A stretch of 64,000 bases of DNA from Euryodendron excelsum (taxonomy: Eukaryota; Streptophyta; Magnoliopsida; Ericales; Pentaphylacaceae): assembly GCA_033060915.1 (NCBI GenBank), contig CM065389.1, forward strand, positions 26,668,001 through 26,732,000, written 5' to 3'. Under the pieces are notes generated by a model that saw nothing but the letters and a program-made list of their open reading frames with translations, was not told the DNA's origin and ran no database searches. Shown here piece by piece: positions 33,913-47,232 of this stretch (positions are counted from its first letter, which is position 1; each line of letters starts with the position of its first letter). The position numbers and the translations under genes are program-made.

Positions 33913-36900
33913 TGTCGTGCCCCAATTTTTGCACCAAGTCCTATCAGCTCGAAACAAAGCACGGTGCTCTCTCGTTAGAACACATCATTTTAAAAGGATG
34001 AGTGCGACTAGGTTTGAACTTAAAAACTTAATTTGATTTAAGGGCTTTTTGGAAAAAATGGGAGTCGCCATCTAACATAGTTAAAGATGTGCTAGGTCAC
34101 CTAAAACTAAGTGTAATCTAAAGACTAAACTTAGGTTTTTTGAAATAATTTTGAAAATGTCCTTCCTAAGAAGGTTTTTAGACAAGAGGTTTTTAGCAGC
34201 CTTTTGAAATGTTTTAAGCCTTTTTGAAAGCGTGACTCTGATTTTGGTCTTCGAAATAGAAATCTATAGTCTGGGGGTTGGTTACGTGTAGGAAAGATAT
34301 CCTAAGATCATCATCCTACCGCGCCCTTTCAGTACCTACATGTCTACTCACCTTTAGTTCATTAGTAGAATAACCGGTTACTATTATCCACTTAATATCT
34401 ACTTTTAGAGTTTTGAAAATGGGGTTTGGTCATCAGGTTTTGGATGAATGATGCATGATGCATGTTATTAAAATGACGTTTGAAAATATGGGAGTTTTGA
34501 AAGGATTTGAGATAGAAATCTTGAATTGATAGAAAATTTTGAAAAGGGAATTTGAGTTGAAATAAAAGTTACAAACCGCACCATTTTAGGTTGCCTACGT
34601 ATCTCATTTGGTGAGAATTAGGTCATTTGTAGTTTGGGCAAGAGCCCGATAGAAAATAGGCACATTAGGGTCTTTGGAATGTTTGAAGATACTTTGAGGT
34701 CTTTGAAAAGGTTAGAAGACACTTTGTGGTATTTGAAAAAAGAGAATTTTAGTGTTTAGAAAAATGCCTTTGAAATAAGACTCAGAATTTTTGGAAGTGT
34801 TTTTGAAACTAGATTTGAAGACAATTTTGAATCTTTTCAAAATTGACTCAAGAGAGTTTTCAAGTGCTTTTGAAACAACACAAGGGAGCTTTGGAAAAGC
34901 TTTGTAATAACTCAAGAAAGTATTGAAAATGTTTTGAAGTCTTCTTTTGAAAAACCTTGGAGGTAGGGTTTGGATTAGAAGTGCTTTATTAAACTTGTCT
35001 TCAAAAGCTTTTAAAAGTCGTTTTTGAACATTATGAAAAGTATGTTTAATGTTTCATCACCTTTAAGAAGTTAGTCATTAAAGGACTAAACTATTTTAGG
35101 GCTATGAGTTTTGAAAACATGTTTGGAAAAGGGGGGTAGAGACTTTCCCTATGGTTTTTAAAATTTTAGGGTTATAGAACCCTTCTTGAATATCTCACTT
35201 ATACTTGATGTTTGAAAACATAGAGCATTAGGGTTGCTTCAAGAACGTGATGTTTGAAAATCATTCTTGAAAAGAGCTTTTGAAAACATTTTGGGTTTTG
35301 GAACCCTGAAATGGACAACCTTAGAGGTTGTATTTAATGTGTCATTTTCCTTTGGAATCCCTCGCCATAAAGGGGTTGGGACTCCTTAGGGTTGCAAGTA
35401 CTTGAAACATTTTCAAAATAGTTGTTTAAAAAATGTTAAAGTGTCTAGCCATTTTAGTTGGCACAAGCTTAGGAGAACTTCTTGGAGACATTTCCAAAGA
35501 TAAAGTATGAGAATATTTGAAAAGGTTTGGGAGTTGATTTTTGAAATCTCAATAGAGTAAGATGGTTTTTGAGTTAAAGGACTGCTTGAAAAGGGGTCCT
35601 TGAATTGGAACCTTGAAGCTTACTAACCTAGGTTAGGTAGACCTAGGCTTAAGGTGACCTAAGGTTAACGAAGTTGGGTTAGGTTAACCTAGGGTTAAGG
35701 TGACCTAAGGTTAACTAACTAAGGTAAGGTTAACCTAGGGTTAACTAACTAAGGTTAGGTTAACCTAGGGTTAAGATGACCAATGGTTAACTAACTTAGG
35801 TAAGGTTAACCAAGGGTTAAGATGACCTAGGGTTGACTAACTAAGGTTAGGTTAACCTAGGGTTTTGTTGACCTAGGGTGGTTTTGAACTAGGATTTTGA
35901 CCTAGTGGTCTTGGAAATGTGGTTTTATGCATGAAACTTGAAAGTATGTTTTGAAAACCATTTTATGAAAGCCACTCAATTGAGTGTTAGGGTCCTATGG
36001 TTGATATTTAGAAACCACTCAACAGAGGGTTACCTTGGAACCATTTCACCTACTAACTCAAGAGAGCAAAACTTGTGAAAATCATCATTGAATAGATAGC
36101 TTTGAAGATTTGAAAATTAAAGAGAACGATCCTTTGAAAATTGGCTTTGGAAAACAAAATCACTTTTAAGAGGTCAAAGACCACTCTAAAGAATAACGGT
36201 TCATATGGTTGATTTGAAGAAAATCACTCCTAAGAGGACTCGATGAGACCATTCCAACCATAATATTCAAGAGAGTAAAGCTTTTAAAAATCAAGGTGAA
36301 AATAATAGTTTAGGAAAATTGTTTTTATGCAAATTAAAGGGAGTGCCAATTGAGAACCCTTTTTTAAGGGAAACATATTGAAAGACATTTTTGAAGAGAA
36401 TAGAGCCAAGTCTAATGAAATATGGTTCATATGGTCAAGGTAATGGGAAAACCACTCAAGATAGGGTTCCAAAAAACCATTTCAACTACAAAGTTCAAGA
36501 GAGTAAAACTCTTAAAAATCAACATCGAGGAGGACGTCTTGAAAGCCATTTTAGTACAACTTTGAAAAATAATGAGATGTAGGTTTGCAAAATAAAGTCA
36601 AGGAACTTGAAGAGGGTTTTCTAAGGTGTAGAAATTGAGGGTTTAACCTAGGCTTCAAGGAACCAACTCTAGCATCATTTTTAGGCAGTCTTTTGAATAT
36701 GGAAATATAGAAAAGAAATAGTGAGGATTTTGGCGGCATGAAAACAAAGCCAAGCATGCAAAATATAAACAAGATAACTATAAGCAAAGGGGTCATGAAA
36801 TCATACAAGGCTAGAGGTTTCGCTGCATAGCAAGGTGCTCTAGGGCTATACCATCTTAAAGTAAGTTTGTGAGAAGTTCCCTACATGGTGCCTCTTACAA

Positions 36901-38737
36901 GCTTTCCTCTAGGCATAAACTAAGAGCTTCCTTGTTTCAAACATCCAAGAAAGAGGGGTAAGAGGATGGGGGTTAAAATAGAGAATAGCCTAAATAAGCT
37001 AGGAGGGAGAAGAGAGAAGTGGGGATGGCAAAAAAATTTAAAGAGAAATTCTACCTTTTACCCTCAAACACCTTCAAACCTCCATGAATGCTTTGACTTG
37101 AGCTTGAATAGCCTTAAAGAGGTTTAAAGCATTTGGAATGAGGTCTTCTATAGCATTGAAGGCTATATAGGTATAGTGTATGGGTTAGAGGGAGATGGAA
37201 TTTACCCTAAGTGTTTGAAGTATGAAGTGTATATGGGAATTCGAGGTTTTGGAGTTTTTTTTACAAAGATTCACTACCAATTTCAATTCTGGAATATGCA
37301 TAGGGGGAGGCCTGTATTTATAGGAATAGTTGGAGAGGACTGGCGCATGTAGTACAAGCATCTAGGCCAAATTTGCCCTAGCGCATATGCAACATGCTCC
37401 AGTACTGTTCCATTGGCAGAATGCCACATGGCACAAATTGTAATAGCTAAATCTTAAGGGCTAAGCAATGTTTGATCAATCTGATCAAAATCTGGGCGCA
37501 ATGTAGCAAGCGCTCCACTGTGGGATTGTTCGTTTAAACTTTGCCCCGATAATTATGCAAACCGGGAAAGATTCGGAAAAATTGGTTATGCTCACGATGT
37601 TTCCCTAGTGCTTCTCATGAACTTTGAATTTTTGGGAAGTTGGAAAGGGGTTCAGAAGAGTGAGATATTATCTCGGGAAATGTAGATAAAAACATACTTT
37701 TGCAGAGCATCTGTGATATACTCCGCGGGTGTTCAAAAATAGTTGTTTGTGGGCTATGTGATCGGGACCTTTGGGAAGCGATCTCTTCGTGTGGACCATA
37801 CCGATGGAATGTGCTCTTGAAATACTTTCAAAAATTTCATTATTTACCAATTTCTCAAGTCATTTGACGGTGCGTTATAACCAGGAAATTAGAGAAAAGC
37901 TCAACCTTAGAGGAGCGTTTGTGAGACGATCCAGGGGTTACAAAAAGTGGCAGTTTTTGAGCCATGCAATGAGGGTCTTTGGGAAGCAATCTATCCGATC
38001 GAGCTGTATCGATGGAAAGACCTATGGACGAGCTTTCTTGAATTTCTTAGTTTACGCATTTCTCAAGTCGTTTGATAGTGCGTTATAACCAAGGAATCGA
38101 GAGAAAAGACAACCCTGGCAAAGCGTCCCATGGGGGACTTTCATTAAGTTGGGAATGTTTAGCATCGTGGGGCTCACCTAGGATTAAATAGGGGTGTACG
38201 ATGAGACCTGCCGTTCGATATTCGAATTCGGTGTAGTTTCGGGCCACGTTCAGGTTGCTAGGGGTGAAATAATCTTTTTGATCAAGATTAGTTGAAAAAG
38301 GTCAGAATGGGTTAGAGTGGCATGTTAAGCGTGTCGGACTGTTCGGGGTGGTCCTGGAAGGGCTTTTCTTTTTTTTTGATGGGGATTTGTATTATGCTAG
38401 AATATCTTGGGGTAAAACGGTTATTTTGACCAAAGTTGACCAGGATGGGCCAGGAATTGGATAGGATGGTGTATCAAGTACGCCTAACTGACCAGGGAAA
38501 TTTTGGAAAGGCGAACTTACAGTGTTGAGAGATTTTAAACTTTCCCAAGACATGCTTGGAGGCCCAAGGGGCAGGTTTGGTCATAGAGCCTCTCTTGGGC
38601 CCAACGGGCCTGAAAAGTGGTTGATTGATTGGATTAGGGTCTAGAAGTTTATTTGGGCTTGAATGTGCTTACGGAGTTTTGAAAGGAAGTTCGGTCAACT
38701 CAAAGATTGCCAAGCGGGTAAAAATGGGGTGCTTACA
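33913..38737 (-). mobile_element. 5' LTR of element B (type 2, 4825 bp)
   Basis: TGTCGTGCCCC...GGGGTGCTTACA on +. TATA on minus at 37315-37322, an imperfect palindrome at about 37343-37363, AGGTTAACC array at 35620-35880, conserved stem blocks at 34285-34325 (GTAGGA/TCCTAC) and 34573-34640 (TCTCA/TGAGA around CCAAA). Confidence 0.88.
34573..34640 (-). promoter_or_regulatory. Conserved CCAAA-hairpin block (type 2 version)
   Basis: Sense reading ATTCTCACCAAATGAGATAC: 5-bp stem TCTCA/TGAGA around CCAAA, followed by GTAGGCAACC. Confidence 0.6.
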
Positions 38738-38802
38738 CTCATGTAGAACTCGAGCAAGGTGATTCTTCTCGTTCTTTTAATCTTGATAATTCTTGAGGAA
38801 AT

Positions 38803-38964
38803 ATGAAGGGTCGATACACCAAAATTGATTTTCTTAGATTTTCTAGGGAAGATCTGTTTGGGTGGGCTTGTAAGTGTGCTTGGTTCTTTGAGTTCAACAA
38901 GGTTAAAGATGGGTGGAAGGTTAAAATTTCGGCAATGCATTTGTATGACAAGGTAAGGAGTTAG
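38803..38964 (+). pseudogene. Fragment of a Ty3/gypsy gag (other lineage), 53 codons
   Basis: An ATG-started frame at 38803-38964 reads KIDFLRFSREDLFGWACK, then WFFEFNKVKDGWKVKISAMH, then LYDK. This follows the usual plant Retrotrans_gag pattern (LDFPKFDGTDPLGWI..., FFEF..V.D..KVKIA..HL). The fragment sits exactly between the B 5' LTR end (38737) and the C interior (from about 38954). The match is to family memory only, and the last codons run into C. Nothing else of the source element is present. Confidence 0.6.
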
Positions 38965-39193
38965 TAACTTTTATAGAAACTCAATGCAAGATAAATTAGA
39001 TGATCAATGCAAGAGTATGAATGTAACCAAAGAATGCAAGTGATGACAGTTATTTGAAAACCGTTTTAAAAATTAATGTTTGTCTTGGAAACTTTGAAGA
39101 ATTTTGAAAAGTGGATAAAACTTAACAAAGTAACCGGAGATTCTGGGTGAGTGAAGGGTGAAGAGACATGATAGTGGCCTAAGCCTCTAAGGC

Positions 39194-39211
39194 TCCCCAG
39201 TGGAGTCGCCA
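39194..39211 (-). promoter_or_regulatory. Primer-binding site of C
   Basis: TGGCGACTCCACTGGGGA on minus, probably the least mutated PBS in the window, 2 nt from the LTR. Confidence 0.75.
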
Positions 39212-42200
39212 GTTGTTGGGCCTCGATAATTGGACATAGTCCTTTCGGTTCGGAACAAAGCACGGTGCTCTCTCGTTAGAACTCATCCTCCTAAAAGAAC
39301 GAGTGCGACTTGGTTTGAACTTAAAAAATTGATTTGATTTAAGGGCTTTTCTGAAAAAATAGGAGTCGCCACCTAACAGAATTTAAGATATGCTAGGTTA
39401 CCTAGAACTAAGTGTAATCCGAAGACTAAACTTAGGTCTTTTGAAATCATTTTGAAAATGTCTTTCCTAAGAAGGTTTTTAGACATGAGGTTTTTAGCAA
39501 CCTTTTGAAATGTTTTAAAGCCCTTTTGAAAATGTGACTCCGATTTTGGTCTTCGAAATAGAAATCTATGGTTCAGGGGTTGGTTACATGCAAGGAAGAT
39601 ATCCTAAGATCATTATCATACCCTTCCCTTTCAGTACCTACATATCTACTCACCTTTAGTTCGCACACTAGAATAACCAGTTACTATAATCCACTTAATA
39701 TCTACTTTTAGAGTTTTGAAAATGGAGTTTGGTCATCACTTTTTGGATGAATAATGCATGATGCATGTTATTGAAAAGACATTTGAAAATATGGGAGTTT
39801 TGAAAGGATTTTAGAAAGAAATTTTGAATTGATAGAAACTTTTGAAAAGGTAATTTGATTTGAAATTAAAATTATGACCGTACCATTTTAGGTTGCCTAC
39901 GTATCTCATTTAGCGAGAATCAGGTAATTTGTAGTTCGGGCAAGAGCCCGATAGAAATTAGGCGCACTAGGGCCCTTGAAATGTTTGAAGACACTTTGAG
40001 GTCTTTGAAAAAGTTGGAAGACACTTTGTGGTCTTTGAAAAATGTGAACTTGAGAGCCTAGAAAAATGTTTTTGAAATAGGACTCAGGATTTTTGAAACT
40101 GGATTTGAAGACGATTATGAATCTTTTCAAAATTGACTCAAGAGGGTTTTAAAGTGTTTTTAAATCAACTCAAGGGAGTTTTGGAAAATTTTTGTAATAA
40201 CTCAAGAGAGTATTGAAAATGTTTTAAAGTCTTATTTTGAAAACCTTAGAGGTAGGGTTTGGATTAGAAGTGCTTTAATAAACTTGTCTTCCAAAACTTT
40301 TGAAAGTAGTTTTTAAATACCTTATGAAAAGTATGATTAATGTTTCATCACCTTTAAGAGGTTAGCCATTGAAGGACTAAATAGTTTTTGGGCTAAGTTT
40401 TGGAAACATTTTTGGAAAAGGGGTAGAGACTTTCCCTTTGGTTTTTGAAACTTTAGGGTTATATAACCCTTCTTGCATATCTTACTTATACTGGACCGAC
40501 CCTAGCTGTGGGAGGATTAGGGTTGCTTCAAAAACTTGATGTTTGAAAATCATTCTTGAAAAGAGCTTTTGAAAACATTTTGGGTTTTGAAACCCTAATA
40601 TGGACAACCTTAGAGGATGTATTTAATGTGTCACATTCCCTTGGAATCCCTAGCCATAAAAAGGTAGAGACTCCTTAGGGTTGTGAGTCCTTGAAAACAT
40701 TTTGAAAATAGTTTTTGAAAAAATGTTAAGTGTCCAGCCATTTTAGTTGGGACAAACTTAAGAGAACTTCTTGGAGAGATTTCCGAAGATAAAGTATGAG
40801 AATGTTTGAAAAGGTTTGGGAGTTCATTTTTTGAATCTCAAGAGAGTAGGATGGTTTTTGGCTTGAAGGACCATTTGTAAAGGAGTGCTTGAATTGGAGC
40901 CTTGAAACTTACTAACCTAGGTTGGGTAGACCTAGGATTAAGATGACCTAAGGTTAACTAACTACGGTTAGGTTAACCTAGGGTTAAGGTGACCTAAGAT
41001 TAACTAACTAAGGTTAGGTTAACCTAGAGTTAACTAACTAAGGTTAGTTTAACCTAGGATTAAGATGACCAATGGTTAACTAACTTGGGTAAGGTTAACC
41101 AAGGATTAAGATGACCTAGGGTTAACTAACTAAAGTTAGGTTAACCTAGGGTTTAGTTGACCTAGGGTGGTTTCGAACTGGGATTTTGATCTAGTGGTCT
41201 GGGAAAGGTGGTTTTATGCATGAAACTTGAAAATATGTTTTCAAAACCATTTTATGAAAGCCACTCAATTGAGTGTTAGGGTCCTATGGTTGATATTTGG
41301 AAACCACTCAAGAGAGAGTTGCCTTGAAACCATTTCACCCGCTAACTCAATAGAGCAAAACTTGTGAAAATCATCATTGAATAGATAGCTATGAAGACTT
41401 GAAAATTAAAGAGAACGATCCTTTGAAAATTAGTTTTGGAAAGGAGGTTTTGAAAAACAAAATCACTTTTAAGAGGATGAAGACCACTCTAAAAAATAAC
41501 GGTTCATATGGTTGATTTGAAGGCAATCACTCCAAAAAGGACTCCATGAGACCATTCCAACCACAATATTCAAGGAATTAAAGCTTCAAAAAATCAAGGT
41601 GAAAATAATAGTTTAGGGAAATCATTTTTATGCATATTAAACAGAGTGCCACTTGAGAACCCTTTTTTGAAGGGAAGCATTTTGAAAGCCATTTTTGAAG
41701 AGAACAGAGCAGAGTCTAATAAACTAGGATTCGTGTGATCAAGATAATGGGAAAACCACCCAAGAAAGGGTTCCAAGGGACCATTTTAACAACAAAGTTC
41801 AAGACAGTAAAACCATTAAAAATCAACATAGAAGAAGAGGATTTGAAAGCCATTTTAGTACAACTTTGAAAAATAATGAGATGTCGGGTTGCAAAATAAA
41901 GTAAAGGAACTTGAAGAGAGTTTTCTAAGGTATAGAAATTAAGGGTTTAACCTAGGCTTTAAGGAACCAACTCTAGCACCATTTCTAGGGAGTTTTTTGA
42001 ATATGGAGATATAAAAAAGAAATAGTATGGATTTTGGAAACATGAAAACAAAGCCAAGTATGCAAAATATAAACAAGATAACAATATGCAAAGGGGACAT
42101 GAAATCATACAAGGCTAGAGGCTTCACCACATAGCAAGGTGCTCTAGAGCCATACTATCTTAAAGTAGGTTTGTGAGAAGTTCCCTACCCGGTGGCTCTT

Positions 42201-42617
42201 ATAAGCTTTCCTCTAGGTATGAACTAAGAGCTTCCTTGTTTCAAGCATGCAAGAAAGGGGAGTAGAAGATGGGGGTTCAATTAGAAAATAACATAAATAG
42301 GCTAGGAGGGAGAAGAGAAGAGAGGGGATTGCAAAAAAATGTAAAGAGAAATTCCACCTTTTGCCTTCAAACACTTTCAAACCTCCATGAATGCTTTGAT
42401 TTGAGCTTGAATAGCCTTGAAGAGGCTTAAAGGGGTTGGAATGAGGTCTTCTATAGCATTGAAGGCTATATAGGTTTAGTGTATAGATTAGAGGGAGATG
42501 GAATCTACCCTAAGTGTTTGAAATCTGAAGTGTATGTGGGAATTCAAGGTTTTGGAGTAGTTTTTACAGAGCTTCGCTACCAATTTCGATTCTGGAATAT
42601 ACAAAGGGGGAGGCTTG

Positions 42618-42665
42618 TATTTATAGGCAAAGTTGGAGAGGACTGGCGCATGTAGTACATGCGCC
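42618..42665 (-). promoter_or_regulatory. TATA box and 21-nt palindrome of the type 2 LTR (C)
   Basis: TATAAATA on minus at 42618-42625. Nineteen bp upstream is a palindrome with 10-bp arms GGCGCATGTA / TACATGCGCC around one G (42645-42665). It is unrelated in its inner bases to the type 1 palindrome but begins and ends alike (GGCGC...GCGCC). Confidence 0.7.
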
Positions 42666-43336
42666 TACACAAAATTTGCCCTAGCGCATGTGCTACATGC
42701 ACCAGTATTGCTCCACTAGTAGAATGCCACGTGGCACACATTGTATTGGCTAAATCTTAAGGACTAAGCAAAGTTTGATCGATCTAATCAAAATATGGGA
42801 GCAATGTAGCATATGCTCCACTACCGGGAATGATAGTTTAAACTTTGTCTCGATAATTATGCAAATCGAGAAAGATTTGAGAAAATCGGTTATGCTCACG
42901 ATGTTCCCCTAGTGCTTCTCATGAACTTTGAATTTTCGAGAAGCTGGAAAGGTGTTCTGAAGAGTGAGAAATCATTTAGGGAAGTGTGCATAAAAACACA
43001 CTTTTGCAGAGCATTTGTGAAATGCTCCGCAGGTATTCAAAATAAGCCATTTGTGGGGTATGTGATCAGGACCTTCGGGAAGCGATCTGTCCGAGCAGAC
43101 CATACCGATGTAATGTTCTCTTAAAATACTTTCAGGAATTTCTTAATTTGCCCATTTCTAAAGTCATTTGGTGATGCATTACAATCAGGGAATTGGAGAA
43201 AAAGTCAACCTTGGCGGAGCGTTTGTGAGACGCTCTAGGGGTTACTAAAAGTGGCAGTTTTCGAGCTACGCGATGAGGGTCTTTAGGAAGTGATCTATCC
43301 GATCGAGTTGTGTCGATGGAAAGACCAATGGATGAG

Positions 43337-44866
43337 TGTTGCGCCCAGATTTTTTGCACTCGAGGAATATACACACAAGCGGTAAAAATACTTTACTCTC
43401 TCGTTAGAACTCATCCTCCTAGAAGAATGAGTGTGACTAGGTTTGAATTGAAAACTTAATTTGAATAAAGGGCTTTTGGAAAAAGTTTGGAGTCACCACC
43501 TAACTTGATTAAGGTGAGTTAGGTCACCTAAAAACTAAGCACAATTAGAGGATCACACTTAAGGCTTCTGAAAACGACTTTGAAAATACTACCTCAAGAG
43601 AGGATTTTTAAGAAAACAGGCTATTTGGCAACCTTTAGAAAACATTTAAGCCCTTTTTTGAAAATAAACTCCATTTTGGTCTTTGAAAACAGTGATCCTA
43701 GGTGCAGAGGTTGGTTACGTGTAGGGAAGACGCACTAAGCCATCGCCCTACTCCGCCCTTGCGATACCTACATGTCTATTTACCCTAGATTCACCTATGA
43801 GAGTCTTCAACTAACAAATGTCCAATCCTATCTACTTTAGAAAAAGAATGTTTAAAAAGACATGATACATGATATGTAAGTGCAAGAAAAGATAGTCTGA
43901 AAATAGGTTTAGAAATAGATATGAAAAGAACTTTATCTTATTTGAAAAGATAGAATTGAAATTTGAAAGTTTTAGAAATTGGAAATAGAGATTTGAAAAT
44001 AAATTTTTGGAATTGGAAAATTGAAAATAGATTATGGAATTTGGATGTTGGAAAAAGTTGTGGAATTGAAAATTTGAAAAAGGTTATGACCGCACCCACG
44101 AGGGTTGCCTACGCATCCTTTTTGAAGAATCAGGTCAGTCATAGTTTGAACAAGAGTCCGATAGAAAATAGAAGGTTTGATTGGAAAAAGAGACTTTGAT
44201 TTGAAGGAAGGTTTGATTTGAACTTAGAATAGAAGATTGGAATTTGGAATTTGGAATTGAAAAGATTGGACTTTGATTTGGAAAGATAGAACTTAGAAGA
44301 AGGACATGGACTTGTTTTGGAAAGATTGAGGTTTAGGAAACCTATACATAGGAAAGAGAGGATTTAGAAAGGACTTAAGATTAAGAAAGATTTGACTCGA
44401 ATGTTGGACTTGGAAGATTAGGGAAGTTGGAATTTACGAAAGGTTCGAATTAGGAAAGGTTCAAAATAGGAAAGTTCCGTTTTAAGAAAAATTCGATTTA
44501 GGAAAGATTTCATTTTAGGAAAGTTTCAATTTAGGAAAGTTTCATTTTAAGAAAGTTTTGAAATTGGAAAGTTTTGAACTAGGGAAGTTTTGAAATAGGA
44601 AAGATTTGAGTTTAGAAAGTCTTAGATTTGGAAAGATTTGAAGTTTAGGAAAGTTTAAAATTTAGGAAGTTTCAAAGTTTAAGTTTTAGAAATTCATGAG
44701 ATTAGGAAAGGTTTAAGTTTAAGAAAGATTTGGAAGCTTAGATTTGGAAAGTTTAAATTTGGAAAGGTGTGGAATTAGGAAAGGGTCGGATTGGGAAGGA
44801 TTTGGAAGTTTAAAGTTTAAGAAAAGATTTAAATGTTTAAGTTTTGGAAACCTAAGGTTTAGGAAG
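43337..44866 (-). mobile_element. Element D: type 1 LTR fragment
   Basis: Starts TGTTGCGCCCAG inside the C LTR (left flank ATGAG) and follows the type 1 LTR for 1.5 kb until the E LTR begins at 44867. The rest of D must lie beyond E, outside the window. Conserved CCAAA-type block at 44088-44150, with loop and stem partly eroded. Confidence 0.75.
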
Positions 44867-47232
44867 CGTCACACCCATATTTTTTGCGCTCAAGGAATAC
44901 ACACACAAGCAGGAAAAACACTGTACTCTCTTGTTAGAACTCACCCTCCTAGAAGAATGAGTGCGACTAGGTTTGAATTGAAAATAGATTTGAATAAAGG
45001 GCTTTTAGAAAAGATTTGGAGTTGCCACCTAACTTGATTAAGGTGAGTTAGGTCACCTAAAAACTAAGCGTAATCCGAAAACTACACTTAGGATTTTAGA
45101 AAACGATTTTGAAAATATCGCCTCAAGAAAGGGTTTTAAAGAAAACAGGTTGTTTGACAACCTTTAGAAAATATGTAAGCCCTTTTTTGAAAAGTAACTC
45201 CGTTTTGGTCTTTGAAATCAATAATCCAGGTTCAGAGGTTGGTTACGTGTAGGGAAGACACACTAAGCCATCACCCTACCCTGCCCTTTCGGTACCTACG
45301 TGTCAATCTACCCTAGATTCACCTATAAGAGTCTTCAACTAACTATTGTTCAAACCTATCCACTTTAGAAAAGAATTTTTGAAAAGGAACTAACATGATG
45401 TATGATATGCAAGTGCAAGAAAAGAGAATTGAAAAATAGATTTGGAAAGAAATTGATTTGATTTGAAAAAGAAGAGATATAAGTTTGAATTTGGAAAGAA
45501 GGTTTTGGAAATTGAAAATAGAGATTTGGAAATAGAAATTTGAAATTGAAAGTTTGAAAATAGATTGGAGATTTGGAAATATATTGTGGAAATAGAAACT
45601 TAAAAAATGTTGTGGAACTTGAAATTTGAAAAACGTGGAGACCGCACCCATGAGGGTTGCCTACGTATCCTTTTGGAGGAATCAGGTCAGTCATAGTTCG
45701 GACAAGAGTCCGATTGAATTAGAAGAGTTGATTTGGAAAAGAGTTGAAATTGGAATTTGGATTGGAATTGGAAGAGTAGGAAAATTTGGACTTTGATTGG
45801 AAGATTTGAAAAGATTGGTTTTGAAAGACTTGGTTTTAGGAAACCTAGACTTAGGAACTTAGAAAAGAAGGATTGGACTTGACTTGAAAAGATTTTAGAA
45901 AAAAATTGACTTGAATATTGGACTTGGAAGATTAGGGAAGGTTGGATTTAGGAATGGTTCGAATTAGGAAAGTTTCGTTTTAGAAAAATCTCATCTTAGG
46001 AAGGTGTCATTTTGGGAAAGTCTTGGTTTAGGAAAGTTCTAACTTAGGGAAGTTTTGACTTAGGAAAGTTTTGAATTAAGAAAGTTTCATTTTAAGAAAG
46101 GTTTTGAAATAGGAAAATTTTGAATTTGGAATGTTTTGAAATAGGGAAGTTTTGAAAGTAAGAAAGTTTTGAGTTTAAAAAGTTTTAGATTTGGAAAGAT
46201 TTGAAGTTTAGGGAAGTTTAGAATTTTAGAAAGATTTGGGGTTTAGAAAGATTTAACTTAGGAAGGTTTTGAATTTGGAAAACTTTGGATTTGAAAAAAT
46301 TTGAAATTTAGAAAGTCTTAAGATTTAGAATGTTTTAGAATTTGAGTTTTAGAAAATTTTGAGATTAGGAAAGGTTTGAGTTTAAGAAAGATTTGAAAAC
46401 TTAGATTTGGAAAGGGATAAAATTAGGAAAGGGTTGAATGCTTAAAGTTTAAGGAAAGATTTAAAAGTTTAAGTTTAGAAAACTTAAGGTTTAGGAAAGT
46501 AGAAGATTAGGAAGGAGTTGAATTAGGAAACGGTTGAATTAGGAAAGATTTGAAAGTTGAATTTAAAAATTTAGGAAAGATTTTTATGTTTAAGTTTTGG
46601 AAACTTAAGATTTAGGAAAGTGGAAGACTAGGAAGGAGTTGAATTAGAAAAAATTTGTATTTGGAAGGATTAAGATTCCTATTTCCTAATACAAGGGATT
46701 AGATTTTGTTTCTAAAAGAAAAGGTTTGATTTTGTTTCCAAAAACAGATGATTGGATCTAGTTTCCTAAACGAGAGATTGGATTTGGTGACCTAAAGGGA
46801 AGATAGGATTTGGTTTCCTAAAGGGAAGGGAAGTTTTAAAAACCCTAGATTTGGAATACTATAATTTTGGCGTAAAGAAGAGGTTTTTTGGAAAATTATG
46901 ATTTTGATGTAGAAAGGGAGGTTTTGGAAACCTAGGTTTGGGGCAAGGTTGAAAATCACATTTTTGGAAAGAAAATTAGGGTTTCCTAATTGTGAGTTCT
47001 AGGGCTTGACTTGGACTCTAAGGAAAGAGTTTTTGGAAAGAGAGATTTTTGGAAAGAAATCCTAGAGAGGAGTTTCTAGAAAGTGAATTTTGAAGAGAGA
47101 GAGTTTTTGGAAAGAAATCCTAGTGAGGAGTTTTTAGAAAGTGAATTTGAAAAGAGAGAGTTTTTGGAAGGGGATTTTTGGAAGAAGCTTTTTGGAAAGA
47201 ATTTTTAAGAAAGTGAATTTTGAGAAAGGCGT
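44867..47232 (-). mobile_element. 3' LTR of E, part 1
   Basis: Follows the type 1 LTR from its U5 end. CCAAA block at 45640-45700 with stem TCCT/AGGA. Interrupted by F at the GGCGT site. Confidence 0.8.

Larger units (their letters stand above)
6913..38737 (-). mobile_element. Element B: minus-strand type 2 LTR retrotransposon, interrupted by H and truncated by A
   Basis: 3' LTR remnant 6913-9943, PPT at 9944, interior 9944-15215 and 32558-33912 (about 6.6 kb once H is removed), PBS 33893-33910, 5' LTR 33913-38737. The interior is continuous across H: AAGCATGATGT/GTTGG on the left resumes at GTTGGCTCAC on the right, matching the uninterrupted H sequence near 26165. No gag, pol or other ORF of credible length is present; most of the interior is repeats, so B is non-autonomous. 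Confidence 0.85.
38954..43336 (-). mobile_element. Element C: 5' end of a type 2 element (5' UTR, PBS, truncated 5' LTR)
   Basis: 38954-39211 aligns with 33653-33910 of B. PBS TGGCGACTCCACTGGGGA at 39194-39211, LTR from 39214 (TGTTGGGCC...) to 43336, where D interrupts it. TATA at 42618-42625; palindrome at 42645-42665. Confidence 0.8.
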
